Assembly (NCBI GenBank): GCA_018881555.1
Contig: JACAXG010000106.1
Span: 1,426,001 to 1,490,000, forward strand
Reading direction: 5' to 3'
DNA: 64,000 nt
From: Amblyornis subalaris
Lineage: Eukaryota; Chordata; Aves; Passeriformes; Ptilonorhynchidae
Shown one piece after another: positions 12,116 through 23,400 of the stretch. The notes beneath the pieces are model-generated. The model was not told where the DNA came from and searched no databases. It saw only the letters and a program-made list of their open reading frames with translations. Both the position numbers and the translations under genes were made by a program. How positions within the stretch are numbered: the stretch's first letter is position 1; each line of letters starts with the position of its first letter.

Positions 12116-12960
12116 TGTTTTTCTGATTATTTTCCCATAAAANATTTTCAGGGGGNAAAAAAAAAAAATCGCTTGAAAACTTCAACAATTAATGGAGGTC
12201 TTGGAAAGGCTCGAAAGCCTGGCTGAAGCAGAAGCTGCCCCGGGCAGGGCGCTGTGGTGGTGCTGCCTGTGGCACTGCACATCACCTCTGCGTGGTACCC
12301 ACTGCAGGATGCGACACACCAGGGCAACCACCTCCTGTAGCCCACCAGAGCCTGGGTCCCTCTAAACCCTGGAGAACCCCAAAATCCTGTTGAAAAGCAA
12401 GGCTGAATTTCCCGTGAAAACCAGGCTGATACAAAAAACTCGCAACCCGTATTCCCCCAATCTGGCGTTGTTTGTGCATAGAGCTCTGCCTGCTAAAGGT
12501 GATTATTCTAATGGCTCGGCACACTTTTTAAGAGCCCATATTTTGGCATACCCAAGTGCTGAGACGCGTGAGTGCCTGTGATAGGTACGAGTGTCTGTGT
12601 GTGCTCGTACACGTGTGCTTCCCGAGGAATCACCGGAACCGCTCAGCCCGTGACAGCCACGCCGCAGCTTTCACGAGGGCAGATGTTATTTGTCCATCAG
12701 GAAAGGAAATGTTTCTTTCGAGCCACAGGCGTTTTTTTTTTTTTTTTTCTGTGCGGCAGAAATAAAACGTAGCAGCGGTTAATGCCCANCCTGCGTGTGA
12801 CATAATTTTGCCGGGGACGGGAGCACGGCTGAGCGCAAGGACCTGGACGGATCCGAGAGGCAGCACCTTGTGCCTTGGATAACGCCGGCCCCGCATGGAA
12901 AAGCGGCCCGGGCAGCGTGACAGCGGAGAGGCTTATTTTTCCCATTGTTTTTTTGGCTGG

Positions 12961-13002
12961 ATTCACGGAGGGATGTGCAGTNTTCACGGAGGGATGTGCA
13001 GT
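12961..13002. repeat. Perfect 21-bp tandem duplication
   Basis: The unit begins ATTCACGGAGGGATGTGCAG and occupies 12961-12981. It is repeated at 12982-13002, with the first base of copy 2 given as 'n'. The ambiguous base sits exactly at the copy junction, so copy number may be variable or misassembled. Confidence 0.9.
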
Positions 13003-13003
13003 A

Positions 13004-13026
13004 GGGGCGGGGGGGGGGAGGGAGGG
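13004..13026 (+). other. Potential G-quadruplex sequence
   Basis: The G runs are 4, 10, 3 and 3, separated by single C or A bases, immediately after the 21-bp duplication. The arrangement can fold as a quadruplex and is also a likely place for sequencing errors. Confidence 0.55.
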
Positions 13027-13131
13027 TTGTGATATTATTTTGTTTTGCAGCTGAAGAGGCGAGCGGCGCTTTGCAGCTCCCGCATGCGAAATGGGCTGCA
13101 GCCTCTGCTGCATTATTCATAAACATATTGC

Positions 13132-13144
13132 TGCCATCTCGTGG
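13132..13144 (-). promoter_or_regulatory. CTCF-like motif
   Basis: TGCCATCTCGTGG matches the reverse complement of the degenerate CTCF core CCASYAGRKGGCR at 12 of 13 positions. It lies inside the CpG-rich patch. One-mismatch hits also occur by chance in 64 kb, so this is weak evidence. Confidence 0.25.
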
Positions 13145-13156
13145 GCAGCGCACGGG

Positions 13157-13192
13157 CGGGCAGGGATGCGGGCAGGGATGCGGGCAAGGATG
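13157..13192. repeat. 12-bp minisatellite, three units
   Basis: CGGGCAGGGATG occurs at 13157-13168 and 13169-13180, and as CGGGCAAGGATG at 13181-13192. Minus-strand frames through it give repetitive peptides, which explains the long open frames here. Confidence 0.92.
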
Positions 13193-13364
13193 CAGTGGAG
13201 CCAGCCAGGGCTGTCCCGGGGCCACCAGGACTCTCCCCTTCCCCACCGACCCACCCTGCAGGGCACAGGGCGCAGGTCACTCCGCGCCCACTGCGCTGAC
13301 ACGGAGCATTTTTTACCATCTTTCAGCCCAAATCGCTGCCTGGCTGGGTTGTTCATGCCATTAA

Positions 13365-13455
13365 CTGGTCTAGTGGAAGGTGTCCCTGCCCAGGGCACGG
13401 GGGTTGGACTAGGTGACCTTTAAAAGTCCCTTCCAACCCAAACCATTCTATAATT
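13365..13455 (+). mobile_element. CR1 LINE fragment, 3' terminus
   Basis: CTGGTCTAGTGGAAGGTGTC, then TTGGACTAGGTGACCTTTAA and CCCTTCCAACCCAAACCATT are the last ~90 bp of CR1. It closes the CpG-rich patch on its right side and starts abruptly, as 5'-truncated copies do. Confidence 0.93.
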
Positions 13456-15844
13456 AACATTTATTTTAGCTGGTTTCTGAATCAACAAATTTTTTAAATT
13501 TTTTTTTTTTAATAATACTTCTATAAAGCTGTGTTCTCTAAATTATGCCTTTAGTAGTAGTCTTATATTTTAAAATGGTAATTATCTTCTGATCAGCTGA
13601 TAGGGGAAAGGTAAATAGCTTTGCAAGGGTGGGCTGGTTCAAGATAAAGCATGTAATGAGAATTATGGCTACAGAAAGTCAGTAGGGTGGACCTGATAAA
13701 GTCCCTCTGACGTGAGTGTGGCCTTCNGTGCCGTGTTCTGTGCTCTCATGACCTGGGGGAAATGGTATTTTCTTAGTCCTGGCAATCAACAGCTGAAAGG
13801 AAAGTGTAGAAATGCAAAAGAAGCCTGGATTTCCTGATTCTTTAGGACTTTAGTGCTTCTCCTGAGTGAAAACAATTAAATTAATTTAAAAGCAATATGG
13901 TTTTTTGCATGGTTTCTTTTTAACTTCTTAATGTAAGTGAATATGAATTTTAAAAAGTATCTTGATAGGTGCCCAAACATTGCACACCTTCTCTTAATTT
14001 ATCAAACTCTTGGGGGAAAAAAAAAAAAAAAAAAACCACCAAAGAGAAAAATGAGTCCTAAATGAACTCACTCAGAGATAATCAAATCTGACTTGTTTAC
14101 ATGTTTGGTGCTGGTATTTCTGTATTCAGCCACTACATTTTTTAAAATCTTGGCGGAGTCCCTTGACTCCATTTTTTCGTGTTTCTCTTTAATGACTGAG
14201 GCAGATATTTGGAACTGGCTGGGCATGGGGAGCCTTGGCTGTCCTCTNTCTGAATTTGTGTGCAGAGGGATGCCAGAGGAGAGGTTTGGGATTCACATTT
14301 TTCGTGTAGGAGCGATTCCTTCGGGGAGGGGATGTTTTTGGATGCTTCAAGGTGTTATTTGGACAACGGAAGGCAATTTAAATGCAGGAGGAGAACTGCA
14401 AGCAGTGACCCGCCCTCTCCTTTAGATGCTGCACCTCTGGTTTTCAGCAGAGCAGGAATTCCTAAACTGTGATTCATGGACCGCTAATGGGACGGGGAGA
14501 CTTTTTTGAAATGGTAATGCAAGACCAGCCGGCCTGACAAGACATTTAAGGTAGTTCCCAGATGGCACAAATGAAAGGAAAACCCACAAGAACGTTTGCC
14601 ACAAGGGACCCTGACTTTTCAAACCTCCTCCTCAAGTTTATTGATTTTGAGGATGCGCCTCCAATTGATCCCATTACAGACTATTTTTACATGGATTATG
14701 GGAGTTGTTAAAAATCTGAGCTTGACTTCAGGGCCTCGACTTCTTGAATTCTGGAGTGTTGGGGTTTTTTANTACTAGGAGTTTTTATTATTGGTGTGGC
14801 AGTTTTATTTTTAATTTTTCCTTTCCTAACCTTTTCTCTGATTTGGGGTAAATAAATCCTTAGGAATTTCAGCCACCACATCTGCAATTGCATCTGTAAA
14901 ACAGAGTGATCCAAGAAGTTTAGCAAACATTTTCTTTGGCAAACAAANTTGCAAAAAGGGGATGTGGTTCGTTTGCCATATTTAGAAATAGTCTATCAAA
15001 CTTAAATTATCAGATGACTTNAACACTTAAAATCCACAGCACTTCTGTCACCCCCCATTTTTTTTTGTCCTGATAATAGCCACGATTGTTACAAATACAT
15101 TATTATTTGAAATTTTAGTATGTTTAAAACTTAGATTGTGTTTAGCCTCCCTCAAGTCAGAGTTTGCAGGTAAGCTTTCACAGATCGAGCTTTAGACTAA
15201 TTTTTCGGGAGGGAAACTGTGCATTTCTATAAGTGAATATTTGCATGAGAGCCCATTTTAATTTAGGAAAATAAGAGCCAATTACTATGATTCTCTTAAG
15301 TAATAGAATAATTATTATTATTTTCTATTATTTGTACATAGTCATCACTAGGTGGAGGCATACTTTACATATTCTATTGAACATGTCATCTGTTATGGAC
15401 TGAGACGAATTGCACTGATACTGCAGAGTGAAGTGAATGATCCCATTTTTACCCTGAGCTGTTGAAATACCCTGTTACCACCCCAAGCCCAGCTCCCAAG
15501 CAGACTAAGCAGACTTCTGTTTCGACCACCACTGCTGCTGAAAAACAATTAAAACTGAACAATTTTTAATCACGTGCTGTCAGAGATGTCCTGAATTAAT
15601 TCAGAAAAATCATCAATGTGTGGTAAAGTTAAAAGGAGAAAACAAAGCAGGTGCCACAGGGCAAGAGATTGAAAGGGCAAATATCTGTTTATTCCAATAC
15701 CCCATCCTGCAGTACTTAAATGGATTGACTGATTTTTTTTTAATACTCTTTTTAGTTATGGTAGCAAAATCCATTCCCAGTCCATCCATATCTTCCGTAC
15801 GGGGTTGCCTGTCATAGATTGTACATGCTGGATTTTGTCTGAGG
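13456..15844. other. Intron stretch without genes
   Basis: No supported gene. It holds a run of 19 A at 14017-14035, T runs near 13499-13510, and an AT-rich patch at 15296-15332. The 110-codon frame at 14093-14425 contains an 'n' and has no recognisable domain. Confidence 0.6.
14017..14035. repeat. Poly(A) run, 19 bases
   Basis: A homopolymer flanked by GGGGG and CCACC. No retrotransposed gene body is visible upstream, so it is treated as simple sequence. Confidence 0.9.
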
Positions 15845-15915
15845 GTTACAAGACCAACCTCTATTGAAGTTAATACACTAATTTCACCCAAACTCTCCTG
15901 ATTTACACCAGGAGT
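15845..15915. repeat. Possible remnant of an ancient amniote interspersed repeat
   Basis: TCTATTGAAGTTAATACACT, followed by CTCCTGATTTACACCAGGAG, resembles a 'ttgaagtcaatgg ... ctcctgatttacaccag' motif that I recall from old reptile and bird repeats. The assignment is from memory and the family is unnamed. Confidence 0.35.
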
Positions 15916-17640
15916 AGTTTGTACACGTCTGTGCAGGTATAAATAGTACCATGATTATGCTTCTTTCCTGTGTTTATGAGCTGATAGGGCTGAGTCTGCG
16001 CCAGGTGGTCATCACCTGGCACTGCCCAAGCCCTGTTTGAGAGGCCACAAAAGGAAATTTCAGGGTGTGAATGTGGGAGTCTGAGACAAGAACCATCTTT
16101 CTCCACACTTGGAACACTGTGTTACGATTCTGCAGCTTTTAATATCCACTGATTTTATTGTAGAAGGAGAAAGAAGGGCCATGGTGCATAGATTATAAAG
16201 AAAAAATACACTTTGTTCAGAAGAAGAATCCCCATCTTTTTGGGTAAGGCACACATGGTCTTCTAACCATGCTGAGATAAGTGGNGTAAATGCATTTTTA
16301 CATCTTTGTCATTTCAATATGTTTCAGGGAATGGAATCAGGATTGTTGAGAGAGATTTCCTGAGCTTTGCAGCCTCTCAACCCCCAAACTGGCACAGTGG
16401 CCATTGCTGTGACCTCCAAGTTTGTCTCCTGACTTGGGATGCTCTGTCCCTGATGGGTCGGGGCTCCTCCACCCCCCGGGATACAGTCAGCCAGTTCTAC
16501 CCTGGGACACACTTCCATTAAAGTGTACCCCTGCACAGAGACAGAGGTTTAAAAATACTGTGAGACCTGAAATATGCCCCTCTTGTGTTTGGTTTGGTTT
16601 TGTTTGTTGGTTTTTTCCCCTCTGTATATATGTTTTCTTTTTATTTTATTTTTTTATTATTTGGAATCACACTTTTAATAATTATATTCACAATCTAAAA
16701 ATTAAATAAACATTGTGTTTAGTGCTCAAAGAATTGCCAACCAGCACTCAAGAAAGTATGTCCAGCAATTTATCAGCCTGTAGAAAATAATTATAGCAAT
16801 GTTTTGAAATGCATTGGTTGTAGTTTTGTTTTGATTTATAGAATGTAAATAATCGGTTTTGATTCTTCTGTTTCAAATGACTTTTTTGGAAGGAAGGCTT
16901 TTGAATAAGAGTCCCTCAAACCAAGCTGTTACTCCTGGGAAATTCTGTGGTGGTATGTTACTGGCATTTGAAAAATGCACACCTTCTGAGAAGAAACAGG
17001 AAAATTCTGTCAGACAGACTGATGGGAATTCCCAAGTTTGGAAATGCAAGTTCTGTAGGAAAACAATGGCAGCACAATTCAGCTAGGGCTGCAGTTGGAG
17101 TGAAAAGGAACATGTTTTCACCATTGCATACATTTTTCTTCTTTTACTTCTTTTTTTATTTTTTGTTTGGGTTTTTTTTTCTTTGTCTGTTTGGGGTTTG
17201 TTTTGTTTTGTTTTGGATTTTTTTTGTTGTTGTCATTCTGGAAACAAATATTCTACATGATCAGTTAAAAAGTGCAAAGTAAGGAAAGAGAGAGAGTAAT
17301 GTGTGTTGGAACATAACATAGACTTTACCCATGTAGAAAAGTGTGAAGAAATATGGTAAAATTGAATGTAAACAAAGAAATGGGGGAAAATGAAAGTGGG
17401 AGTGAAGAGCTGTGTGCAGGGAGTAGGAAGAATGTAATCCAATAGTAGAGATCAAAGGAAGGGAAGCCAGTTTTTTCCAATATTCCGTAATAACTTCGAT
17501 GCAGCAAGGTAAAGGATCTGAACAAAGGGTCAAAACACCACAAACGGGGGAAGGAGAAAACATCACACAGAGCGAGGAGTGCACCGTTCATTGCCATTAC
17601 TTTTGTTCGGGATCAATTATTCTCTCCATCTCCTGGCATT
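15916..17640. other. Intron stretch without genes, with T-rich low-complexity parts
   Basis: No supported gene. T-rich simple sequence lies at about 16580-16665 and 17131-17240. A TATAAATAG string at 15938-15946 has no accompanying initiator or CpG enrichment and is probably chance. Confidence 0.6.
17131..17240. repeat. T-rich low-complexity sequence
   Basis: About 110 bp of T with scattered G and C, including a GTTTTGTTTTGTTTTG-type near-tandem pattern at about 17198-17215. There is no coding character, although it creates open frames rich in Phe, Leu and Val. Confidence 0.8.
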
Positions 17641-17760
17641 TCGGGACTCTTTTCTAATTCCCAGCCCTCTTTTCTCCCCCTCTCCCGCGCACACACGCGC
17701 TCCGTCTCGCTCCCCCTTCCCGGCAACACTTCTCCTCTCGCGCAGATTTGAGGGGGTAGG
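17640..17760. promoter_or_regulatory. CpG cluster in a pyrimidine-rich tract (candidate intronic promoter or exon boundary)
   Basis: Between about 17685 and 17747 there are roughly ten CpG sites in a C/T-rich background (CCCGCGCACACACGCGCTCC, CTCGCTCCCCC, CTCTCGCGCAG), whereas the surrounding intron is nearly CpG-free. The tract ends in an acceptor-like TTCTCCTCTCGCGCAG before purine-rich sequence. A 116-codon frame at 17579-17929 crosses it, but starts at GTG and has no recognisable domain. Promoter activity is only a suggestion from composition. Confidence 0.4.
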
Positions 17761-18009
17761 AGGATCTCAGGGGTTCTTTGCAAGATGCTCGTTTCCCACC
17801 GCAGACTGTGGCATTGCCAGGACTCTTCAGGGGACTCTCTGCCAGCTATCCTTACAAGCTTGCAGGGGAGTGGGAGAAGATTTGCATACTGCCCAAGCAG
17901 GGCCAGATTTGAACCCCCCTCTCTGCTGAATAGTTCGTTACTGAGTAAATAATGACACCAAAATCATTGCAGCTTCTGTGGTAGAGTGGGTGCTGTGCTA
18001 TGCCAAGTT

Positions 18010-18175
18010 ATTAGGGTCTGTCCCTTATTTCTTTCCTCTCCCCAATCCTAAGATGCTCCTTTTTTCATTCAAACAGAGATTCTTTTCACCTGTATTCCCC
18101 TCCCCCCCCAATTTTACCTTTCTCCGCTCGTTTTCTTTTCCTTCTCCCTTCATTTTACATTTTTTTGTATTTTAA
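18010..18175. repeat. Pyrimidine-rich tract
   Basis: About 165 bp dominated by T and C with few purines. It gives a Phe/Pro/Ser-rich open frame of no significance. Confidence 0.7.
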
Positions 18176-19292
18176 TAACATGTTTTATAGCCATTTTTTC
18201 TCCTGTTCTCNATGCGATGACAGTGTATCCTGATGGAAAGATAATAATGCCCAAGGAGGTTTTCTTTTATGAATTCTGCTGGTGTTACNTTCACATGCAC
18301 AAATATATCATCTTGATTTCTAGCTCTGGGTCATTTCATTGCTCTTGTATGTCTTGCTACGAGATGTTTCCTGTAATTAAAAGATTAGGTTAAATAGATT
18401 ATTTGTGCTGCCCTGTCTACATAAATGTTCTGTTTCCCTGCCTCCAGATACTGGCTTTTGTGTTTTAAGGCAATGTTGTGTACATGAAGTTGCATCATGT
18501 CTCCTTTGTCTTTAAGCTGCTGATTTATTGGTAAGAGAAGNAATCAAACGAGACATTTACTGCCATAGCCTCGTAGGGTCAGTGAATTAACAGGTGCCAA
18601 TAAGTTCTAAGGAAGTGTTTTAATCGTTTCTAAAGTATTTAATTAATGGACTTTCTTAGAGGAGTGGTGACAGAGCAGACATAAGGCTGATAAATATTTA
18701 ATGCTTGTATCTAGGGAACTTTTTCTCCCTTTCATGTAATTTGAGGTGTTTACTAATGGAAAACAAAACCTAAATTGTTGTGTAGCATGCAATCAATGCT
18801 AAGCTGCTATTAGATTGTCCAGGGGTTGGATACCTATCAGGAATTAATCTGTATGTGCTGTGATATTCTGCATTTAGAGCTGGTTTTGTTTAGAGGGGAT
18901 TTTGGAATTGGGTTTCTCTGACACAGCTTGATATCTGTGTATTAGATACCCATGTTAATACTTATGGGCTGTGTCAAGTAGCCTCTATGAACAAAATTAA
19001 TTGAATATTAAGTGTGTGCCTGGCTGTTTGCTTGGCCTGTCATGGTTTCAGCAACTCCCACTTGTAGGGTGGTAGTAGGAAAGAGACTCCAGGTCCCTAC
19101 ACCCTTGTTGCTCTCTGTGGTGTTCATAACACTTCATTTAAGCCATGATACTGGTAATGCCATAAGTATGTTTAAAAGTTCAAGGATTTTTTTTTTTTTT
19201 ACGTACTTCTCATCATAGTTTGTTTTTCTTCACCTTAGAGGAACATTTCCCTTCCTGTCACTTTCTTAAATTTTCAATCCTTTCTCTCTACT

Positions 19293-19310
19293 AAAAAAAA
19301 AAAAAAAAAA
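19293..19310. repeat. Poly(A) run, 18 bases
   Basis: A homopolymer flanked by CTCTACT and GGAGG. No source transcript is recognisable upstream. Confidence 0.9.
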
Positions 19311-20398
19311 GGAGGAAAAAAGTCAGCTGTGTATGAGCTACATTTGATGTGGTATAATTCTTCTTGCTNTTGAATTCTCTTTGTTCTATTTCCACGAAAA
19401 ATAATAAATCCTTTTTTTTCTTAGTATCCCTACCTTAAGGAATGAAGTTTGTGGTACAGCAAGTGTGGCTCCATTAATTAAAGCCAGTTTCCTTGCTTTT
19501 CCTTGCTCGTCTGAGCTTNGTTAAGTCACGCTCTGCTGTGTGCCATGGCGAGTTTAGGAATGCAGAAACTGCTGAAGAAATTGATTCTATTTGTTGTTGC
19601 AGCTCACCAGACCCCTGATCCGCAATGCTCGAGCACACCAAGCTGATCCAGCCACCTTTTGCCATTGTCAGTGCAGCAGTGGACTTGTTATTANGTTGTA
19701 AGAGCTAATTTTGTCATATTAGGAGGGAGAAGTTGCAGCACTGCAGGTCTGAGGACACAGCAGTGACCAGCCAGTGCTCTCACTGGTGACAGTGCCTGCC
19801 ANCAGCTCAGCCCTGCTGATCGTTTCTGGTTGTAGTGGCAGGCTGCTGGAGTCACAAAAATACATTTGTGNAGTGTCCAGGCCTCTGGACTGCACAGAAA
19901 ATGTAACTGAGAACATTGTGATAGAGTCACACCTTTGTGTTATGAATCCCTGAGCTGTTAACGGGGGAAAGATGGAAAAGATGGCAGCGTGTGGCACCTG
20001 AGGAGGGAACAGAAAGCTTCCTTAGAAGTGGCTGATCCTGACACAGTCAAAAAAACAACTGCTGGAGGTGTCTCTTGTGTTACCTAAAATTTTGAACAAA
20101 ATGTTTATGATCAAGAGAAATGAATCTAATCAGAATTCAGCTGATATAGACTACATGGTACANGCATGGTATAGTATATTCCATAGCACGCTTTTCTCCT
20201 TCCCTCACTTTTTTAACTCTTACTTTTTCCTACTTTTTCCTTCCCTCTCTGNGTTTTTATTAATAGAATTCCTATTTGCAAACCTTTTATGAGGCGTGTA
20301 TGATGTGTCCATTTGTTAGTGCTGGGTTTGAAGTCATCCACGTTTTCTTTCCAGCTCCGCAGCANGTAGAGGAGAATGTGCTCACGATCAGTCAAGGC

Positions 20399-20478
20399 AA
20401 AATAATTGGAAATAGGAATAATAATATAGCAATGGGGTAAAATAATTGGAAACAGGAATGATAACGTAGCCATGGCCA
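20399..20478. repeat. 40-bp imperfect tandem duplication
   Basis: AAAATAATTGGAAATAGGAA at 20399 is followed 40 bp later, at 20439, by AAAATAATTGGAAACAGGAA. The copies stay alignable without gaps over all 40 positions, with about eight substitutions mostly near the end. This is an older local duplication rather than a satellite. Confidence 0.85.
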
Positions 20479-23400
20479 ATATATTTGTCAACTCGTCTGA
20501 GGTGGGTTTGGTTTTCCACTCGACTCAGTGGACGTGTTCATGGCACGTGGAGGGAAGCAGGCATCTCTGGGAGCCTGATGTGTGCAAACCTGGTAATGCA
20601 GCTATCACAAATGCTGATTAGATCCGATGATGTGATAAAAAATACACATCTGCCTCTTTGAAAATGCGGCTCAGTCCTCGGGCTTTTGGGTTTAGTCTTT
20701 CAGAGACAACCGTGCCAATCTGAGCGAGTCGTACAGGAACTTCGTTTGGACAAACTCTCACTCTGTTACTTTTTGTTCATAAATGCATTTAACAAGTTCT
20801 TTTGTACTTCTTTGAGTGTTAATTGATGTAAACAAAGTCTGCATTTTATCTAATCCCACTGAAGCTTGTTAAAATTAGAGATGTGCCAAATTATTCCAAA
20901 GCAGGTTGTAAAGTAAGTGAACCATTAGATCCACTGGCTCACAAATGGCATAGACAATGTGTGCTCTGTTTGCTTCTTTTTTCGGGGACTGTTTATGTCA
21001 GAACTTTCAAATCACAGGTTTTTTTTGCATCTTTAACATTGTGTTTAGTTAATCTGTATGGCAGAAATATAGTACAAGCAGCAGGGCTGAGCATGACTAA
21101 AGCTATTTCTAGAAAAGTCCATATATACACTCCTAATTGAGCATACCTAGCAATCAGCTCTGCTGATTTCTATATCCAGCATTTTCTTTTTCACAGACAC
21201 GTCCATTTGNTAGCATTTTCCCTTTGCAGGACTGTGATTTGCAAAATTGGTTATTACCCAATGTGTTGCTNCAGTGATGGTGACCTAACACCCAGGGCTC
21301 TGTGTTAGCCTCAGCTAAATCCACAGGATGCAGAGTGAGTACTAAGGCATCATTTCAATGGAAAAGTTAGTGGGATTGATACAACTGCATGGAAGTGATG
21401 GCCCTTCTCCCCTGTTCTGGTAGCTAGCTCCCACACCATAGGCTGTCCTCAAAATCTTGTTGCTCAGGGCTGCTGTGATTCTGCTCTTCTCCCACATCTT
21501 TATCTGATCCTTTGCCTTGCCTCTTGGAAAATTATTCCTTTCCATCTCCTGCCTCCTCTCCAGAGTGGAAGGCCTCGGATGCTGTGCTGGTACAGGACAA
21601 TCCCAAGAGCTGTTGTGCCTGCACTATGAACACAAAATCTACACTCCTGCTNCAGTCCTCATTCCCTTCCTGATTTAATACCAAGTGGGTTCTCTGAAGT
21701 CTTCTGGTACTTAAACATGAAGACAAGTTCAACATCTCCTCTAAGTCCTTTAAAGCTGGCTGTGCTGTCTGTCCCCTCACACTTTCACTGCAGAGTCCCA
21801 CTGATAGAGGTGGTGGGTTTGTTCCATACATAGTATGAGATATATGACCGGAGCTTTATGTTAATACAAATTATAAAATCTTATAAAATAGGGAAAAAAA
21901 GTACCACTCTGCCCCGTTTTCAAGTTTTGCTTTAAGTTATAAATGATGACCAGGGATGAATACCCTACAACTGCACATTTTAAAGCATCTCATGGCGATT
22001 ATTGTTAAACCAGAAGTTTGATTCTTCCCTGCTAAATATTACCTTGGGCAAAGATATTGTGTCTCTGCAGCAGGAACGTGCACTGCAGCCCTCAAGGTGG
22101 AAGAGAGCAAAACTGAGGAGAAAATGGTTAGTGCTAGGATTTTCCTGAACCTTGGGAACTGGCTGGATAGAGAGGAGCTCAGGTACCCAATTAGGAATCA
22201 GGTCCATAAACACCCNTATGGACCTAGTTAGCAGGGACTTTATTTTAGCTTGATCACCAGGGCTTTTTTCCAAACCAAAATGTCTTATGGATAATTCTCT
22301 CCTCAGGTAAAGCTGAGATAATCTGGTTGTGCATGTCAGGCAAGACAGATCTCAAAGATCAGTATATAGAGATGTTATCTTTCATAATTCTTTGGTTTTT
22401 TCTAGCTGCCAGCACCATAGTATCTAATCTTTCTAGCAAACAGGTGGCTCTTGCAGCATGCTTTACAATCAGTCAGACTTTGGCTCAGTCTAATTTGCTT
22501 AATCATATTAATTAATTACTTTTGTAAATGTCAGAAAAGTTCAGCACACATTTTACTTTTTAAAAAGATTTTTGAAGATCTTTCTAGTAAATATGTAACT
22601 TCGAAATATCTGCAGTATTTTTACTGAAATTGCATAGTTACTCAAATTATTCATTACAAGTAAACTATTCAACTTTTTTTTCTCAGTCTTCTTCCACTTA
22701 ACAAATTGACTTAGATTTCTATGAATTTATTTCCTGTTTTATATCAGTTTAATTAGGTGATGCCAATCAATTTCATCCCGTGATCTGTTCTGCTAGTTAC
22801 AGTGTGGCATTTTTGCATTTAATATACACCCTGACTGGAGAACAAAGTATTTTAATGGTGGGTAAACACTATAAACTAGAAATTATTTGGGTTTTTCCCA
22901 AATGCCTTTCATTTTTGTATACTAAAGTTTGTNTGCCGAAGAGTGAGGGATTTTTTTCCAGCATTGGAAAATTCAGAAGTCAGTTTTAGACTAGGAAATG
23001 AAAAGCATCATACACCTCCTAAAGGTGGNTCTCACATAAGTGTTGTAAGCCACCTGTCTTGACCAGTGCTATTTGTTAACCAAAATGGTGACACTACATT
23101 CTTCTTTTAAATATTAATAGAAATGAGAGGTTGGGAACAGTCACAGCACAACGTTTGGTAGTTTTATGCAGTTTTTTCTGCCTTTTTTTTTTGCTATATC
23201 TGTGTTTGGATGTTATGTGATTATTTAGGCTCAGAANAGATATCAAGGCACAGGTGATGCTCTGAGTGACAGTTCTGAAAATCAAAATACTGACACTATA
23301 GAACTCTGCAGTCACTGAATCATAGCAAGCTTAGGTGAAATGAAGGAAAACAAATGCTCCTACCTCAAGAAGCCTGGGGGGAATCACTTGAAATAAAGCC

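Larger units (their letters stand above)
12540..13350. promoter_or_regulatory. CpG-rich patch within the intron (candidate CpG island)
   Basis: CpG dinucleotides are frequent here, roughly 30 between 12840 and 13340 by eye, while the flanking intron is CpG-poor and AT-rich. Local clusters include CGCCGGCCCCG, GCGAGCGGCGC and GCGCACGGGCGGG. The patch also holds a 21-bp tandem duplication, a G-quadruplex-like run, a 12-bp minisatellite and a CTCF-like motif. Overlapping open frames of 90-155 codons on both strands reflect low stop frequency in GC-rich DNA; they are low-complexity and not conserved-looking. It could be an alternative or non-coding RNA promoter, or simply a GC-rich lineage-specific insertion. 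Confidence 0.45.
17760..20398. other. Intron stretch without genes
   Basis: No supported gene. A pyrimidine-rich tract lies at 18010-18175, a run of 14 T at 19187-19200, and a run of 18 A at 19293-19310. Minus-strand frames at 19691-19997 contain several 'n' and look incidental. An ATTTGCAT octamer at 17880-17887 is noted but unsupported. Confidence 0.6.

Noticed and set aside
12779..13246. 155-codon minus-strand open frame, longest in the window
   Set aside because: It lies in the CpG-rich patch, runs through the 12-bp minisatellite and the 21-bp duplication, contains ambiguous codons, and overlaps frames of similar length on the other strand. This is expected from stop-poor GC-rich DNA.
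14017..14035. Poly(A) runs (also 19293-19310 and 50563-50583) as tails of processed pseudogenes
   Set aside because: No recognisable transcript body, polyadenylation signal at the right distance, or target-site duplication was seen beside them.
15938..15946. TATAAATAG as a TATA box
   Set aside because: No CpG enrichment, initiator or downstream exon. Such strings are common in AT-rich introns.
17579..17929. 116-codon plus-strand open frame with a hydrophobic N-terminal part, suggestive of a signal peptide
   Set aside because: It starts at GTG, has no recognisable mature domain, and its Pro/Ser/Arg-rich middle comes from the C/T-rich CpG cluster. The composition explains it.
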